The position numbers were made by a program, and so were the translations under genes. This document shows positions 33,273-36,372 of a stretch of 36,372 nucleotides of DNA, one piece after another (positions within the stretch are counted from its first letter, which is position 1; each line of letters opens with the position of its first letter). The DNA comes from Schoenoplectus triqueter (lineage: Eukaryota; Streptophyta; Magnoliopsida; Poales; Cyperaceae): NCBI GenBank assembly GCA_964058805.1, contig CAXKVV010000823.1, positions 1 to 36,372 on the forward strand, given 5' to 3'. The notes beneath the pieces were generated by a model. It did not search any database, was not told the origin of the DNA, and saw only the letters and a program-made list of their open reading frames with translations.

Positions 33273-36200
33273 TTAATTTCTTGTATCGAGTTTCACAAAT
33301 GAGAAGTCACCTTCATCTCTTCTATCTCTTCCCTTTTCTATGCTTAGCTGCAGTCCCTGCACTACATTTTGCTGGCTCAGCTCAGATCTTGCTACTGGAA
33401 TCTCAATTTTGATGTCTGAGAACTCATTGTCAGGATGTGACTTTCTAAAACCATCACCAGCATATCCCATAGATCTATTCTGGTACACATGGCGAGATCT
33501 AGGTGATGTCATTGGGCTTTGTGCGGCGCTTGGACTTACAGAGACAGATCCCGAATTCAACTTTTCATTTTTGTTATGTTTCTTGGCTTCATCATGCCAT
33601 TTTTTGAGTGCCTTTGATGCTCTCTCGTCAAAAATAGACGTTTTGATGTTTGATCCCATCTAAAAAACAAGTTGTAATTAATGAATAATGATTTTGTAGT
33701 TTAATTATTAGTGAAAAGGAGACTTGTATATGCAGTCTTAGAAATCGATGGTGTAAAGTGTAACTCACCTGAGATACGAGTGCATAGAGAGGAAGTGTGA
33801 TGTAGCTGCAGAGGACGTGTACTGTAGTTCTATATGATGTCAAAGTAAAGCATTAATAAGTATGAAACCATGCCACCTGTTGATCAGGGATTTATCATTT
33901 TCTGGTGCCACCTGGCTCAATTTGGATTAATCATTCAATGCTTAAATAGATTACAACTAATTACCAAAATGAAGATTTATTGAGCCTTAATTGTGTTCTT
34001 GATAAATATACACATATAGTTGACTCAACTTAATAAGATTAATTTGGAACATAAATTGCTAAGAGGGGACTGTATATCATATTTTATAGGTATTAAATGT
34101 CAAATTAAGGACCAGGCAGTTAACATAGTCTTCATGATTATCCTTTCAAAATAAAGAGATTAAGAGAAGTTCAATTTGAGGAAATTAAACAAAGTATGAA
34201 CGTACCCGATACACAGTCTTGCAATGACATAACCAAAATCTTCATGGAAGCAAGACCTTAGACCAAACTTAAACTGCATCAATATACAAACAATTCAGTG
34301 CAGCCTCCATCAAAGTTCAAAATTAAACGACAGAATAGCATTTATGCTCTCTGACACTAAAATTAACATACTTACCCAAATCCAGAGGAAATATGTAAGC
34401 TGGAAAGCATTCTACAAGAAAAGAAAAAATAATTCCTTTAGATTTAAGTAACAAATGCTATTTTTTGTATTATAACAAGTCACACAATAATGAAATACTA
34501 ATCTAAAAGGTGCATGCTTACCACAAATAACGTAAAATGAATTAGAAACAGAAGCAATCGGGGGCGCCCAAACCAGAAATGATGGTCACTTAACTTCACA
34601 ACTGGCATTCCTTGAATAACTGCATGCCTCTGTTGTATCTCTACAGCCATTGTTGCAATTATGGCTTGTAACTTCATTCCAATTGCCAAAATCAACTGAA
34701 ATCAGAAGCATATATACTTTCAAAGCATCATTAAAATTGCGTTCAATTTAAGAAAATAATGTATTTACTTTTCAAAGTTTAAGCATTATGTCAAATCAAA
34801 AAGAAAAAAAAGATTGATTCAAATGCTCATTGAATTCATGCATGAACTATCAAGTGATATACCAAACTATTGTTACGAGATCGCATGAACTAAGTAATAT
34901 TGAAAAAATTCATGACACAGCAGGAGCTTACAACTAGCGGCAGTATCGTAACCCAGAATAATTTTTGATAATCTGAGGGGAAAAAAGAAAGTTATGTCAA
35001 AAAAAAAGAGTTTAGAGTATTTTTTTTTTTTTACTATGAACTCTTTCGAATAGTACAAATCAGACACTCGCCGTGTACGTTTAGAAGCAGTATGATGACT
35101 CCACAGGCCCACAAAATTGGACTATCAAAACAATAAAAATAAAAAATAAATAAACAATCTCAATAGAAAACATAAGTAAAAGGTGAAACTAAAGTAATGA
35201 TTATAATTAATTAGTACCTTATTCCAACAACCACTTTGAAATCATCATCTAGTGAACGTCTTATATACTTTTGAAAGTTAAATTTAACTCCAGGATTCAA
35301 ATGAGCCTATAAGAAAGTAAATGATGTCAATAAAAATAGCATTCACATGAGTTCAAAGAAGATGCTTGAATTAGAGAAACCTTACATTTATGAAGCCATG
35401 GCGCAATGTTAAATAATCAGTCTTTCGAACAGATGTAAAAAATTGCCGAAAAAAGCTTACCTATCAAAAGCAAAGAACATAGTAAGAGACGATCATTTTA
35501 TAGCAGACTGGTATGAAGTAGTGAATAGAAAGATTATAATAACAAATCACTCTGCACAAATAAGACTGGGTATCATTTACAAGTACTTAAATTATAAGGC
35601 TAGATCCTCATCTTTTTATCTCAAACATATATTAATATTTGAAAAAAAAAGAGGATGACTTGTCCGTTCCAAACACAGAGCTACTGTAAAAAGTATCTAA
35701 CAAAGGATCTTAACAATACCAGTAAAAAAAACACCAAAATGTAAAGATACCGTTCAAATCGGACTTTAAGATAAAAAAAAATACATGAAAACAGTTAACA
35801 AAAAAAAAATCTTACAATGTAAAGAATAATGACTTTTCTGTTCCAAGAACCGGCATAATTCTGCACAAAGGACGTCTCACGAGCAAACCTGAGCCTTGAA
35901 GGATCTAACATCAAACAATTAAACATAGTTACATAATAAAAGAAAAATGGAATCTCCATTTGTAATACCGTGTGAATTTGTTTAAAATAGGCTGTCACCA
36001 ATGTGTGAAAGCATTCTAGGGGTGATAGTTTGTACAATGTTCTGAGATCTTAGTTAAAAAATTATGAACAAAATGTTTTTTTAAGGAGATGAGTAACTAC
36101 ATTCAAATTTACCAAGTCCCATTTGAATGAAATTTACCAGTTAAAAACTCATAATTAATTGACGATGTCTCTTTTTCCCATTCTTTCCAGGACCTTATCT

Positions 36201-36372
36201 GCATTAAAAAAAAGTTAAAAATTTAAACACAAAATGATTAACCACAGAAATTAAATATGAGAAATAAAATATGATTATGGAGACGATTTACAAACCTTTA
36301 TTATTCCAAAAGCCATTAATGAAGCACTGAACACGACATGAACAACAGCCAGGAAAAATATAAAAAGGTGCA
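33273..36372 (-). CDS. MLO: MLO family seven-transmembrane protein, 3' twelve exons (5' end outside window)
   Basis: Exons from the right edge are >36372-36296, 36198-36138, 35904-35816, 35460-35386, 35306-35218, 35121-35072 (or -35066), 34972-34932, 34695-34522, 34411-34376, 34273-34206, 33829-33769 and 33659-33273. Phases join, giving about 401 C-terminal residues of an expected 550-600. MLO proteins are plasma-membrane calcium-channel-like proteins; some clades condition powdery mildew susceptibility, others act in root or pollen tube signalling. Signatures are [66 protein letters not shown] and the calmodulin-binding helix [11 protein letters not shown]. The tail has DFSF near its end, a motif reported for mildew-related clades, but other parts look closer to other clades, so the clade is open. 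The exon 6 donor (in-window count) is non-standard. Confidence 0.93.

Noticed and set aside
1..36372. CRISPR arrays, bacterial operons or plasmid features
   Set aside because: The DNA is plant nuclear sequence with split genes. The tandem repeats seen are not spaced by unique spacers of constant length.

Overview
The window is nuclear DNA of a flowering plant, almost certainly a eudicot. The genes are split by short AT-rich introns with GT..AG borders, and the protein families are plant ones (fatty acyl reductase of the MS2/FAR2 type, ATXR4-like SET protein, MLO). The rest is AT-rich intergenic DNA full of plant transposon debris. The species cannot be fixed from the sequence. All four recognised host genes lie on the minus strand. 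Exon borders were worked out by hand from splice sites, reading phase and family resemblance.

Layout, left to right. Positions 1-10,900 hold no host gene that I can support. They contain an AT-rich satellite-like stretch (415-695), a 1.45-kb imperfect palindrome (about 2690-4140), a probable solo LTR (about 6024-7580) with a 73-nt cloverleaf-shaped inverted-repeat cluster (7010-7082), and a decayed hAT transposase (8433-8930) with related terminal sequence near 10,137. At 10,925-14,636 lies a complete nine-exon gene for an alcohol-forming fatty acyl-CoA reductase (577 aa, probable plastid transit peptide), with a 187-bp hAT-type MITE in intron 2. A second hAT-like MITE lies just upstream of it.

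Positions 16,349-22,324 are a full-length Ty1/copia retrotransposon on the minus strand. Its two 275-bp LTRs are identical and flanked by ATATA. gag is intact, but pol carries two in-frame stop codons. Its leader carries seven copies of a 17-bp near-palindrome. After it come a 441-bp hAT-type MITE with a perfect 8-bp target duplication (23,609-24,049), several short tandem and direct repeats, and a 413-bp palindromic MITE (26,106-26,518).

The right third is gene-rich. An eight-exon ATXR4/SDG38-like SET-domain gene (27,024-29,339, 325 aa) carries a truncated SINE and a tandem array in intron 5. A three-exon gene for a probable plastid membrane protein (30,390-32,582, 410 aa) follows. The 3' twelve exons of an MLO gene (33,273 to beyond the right edge) close the window. 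These genes do not form a pathway; they are ordinary neighbours. The most unusual observations are the cloverleaf, the repeated leader of the copia element, the contrast between its identical LTRs and broken pol, and the tandem array that multiplies a splice donor in the SET gene.
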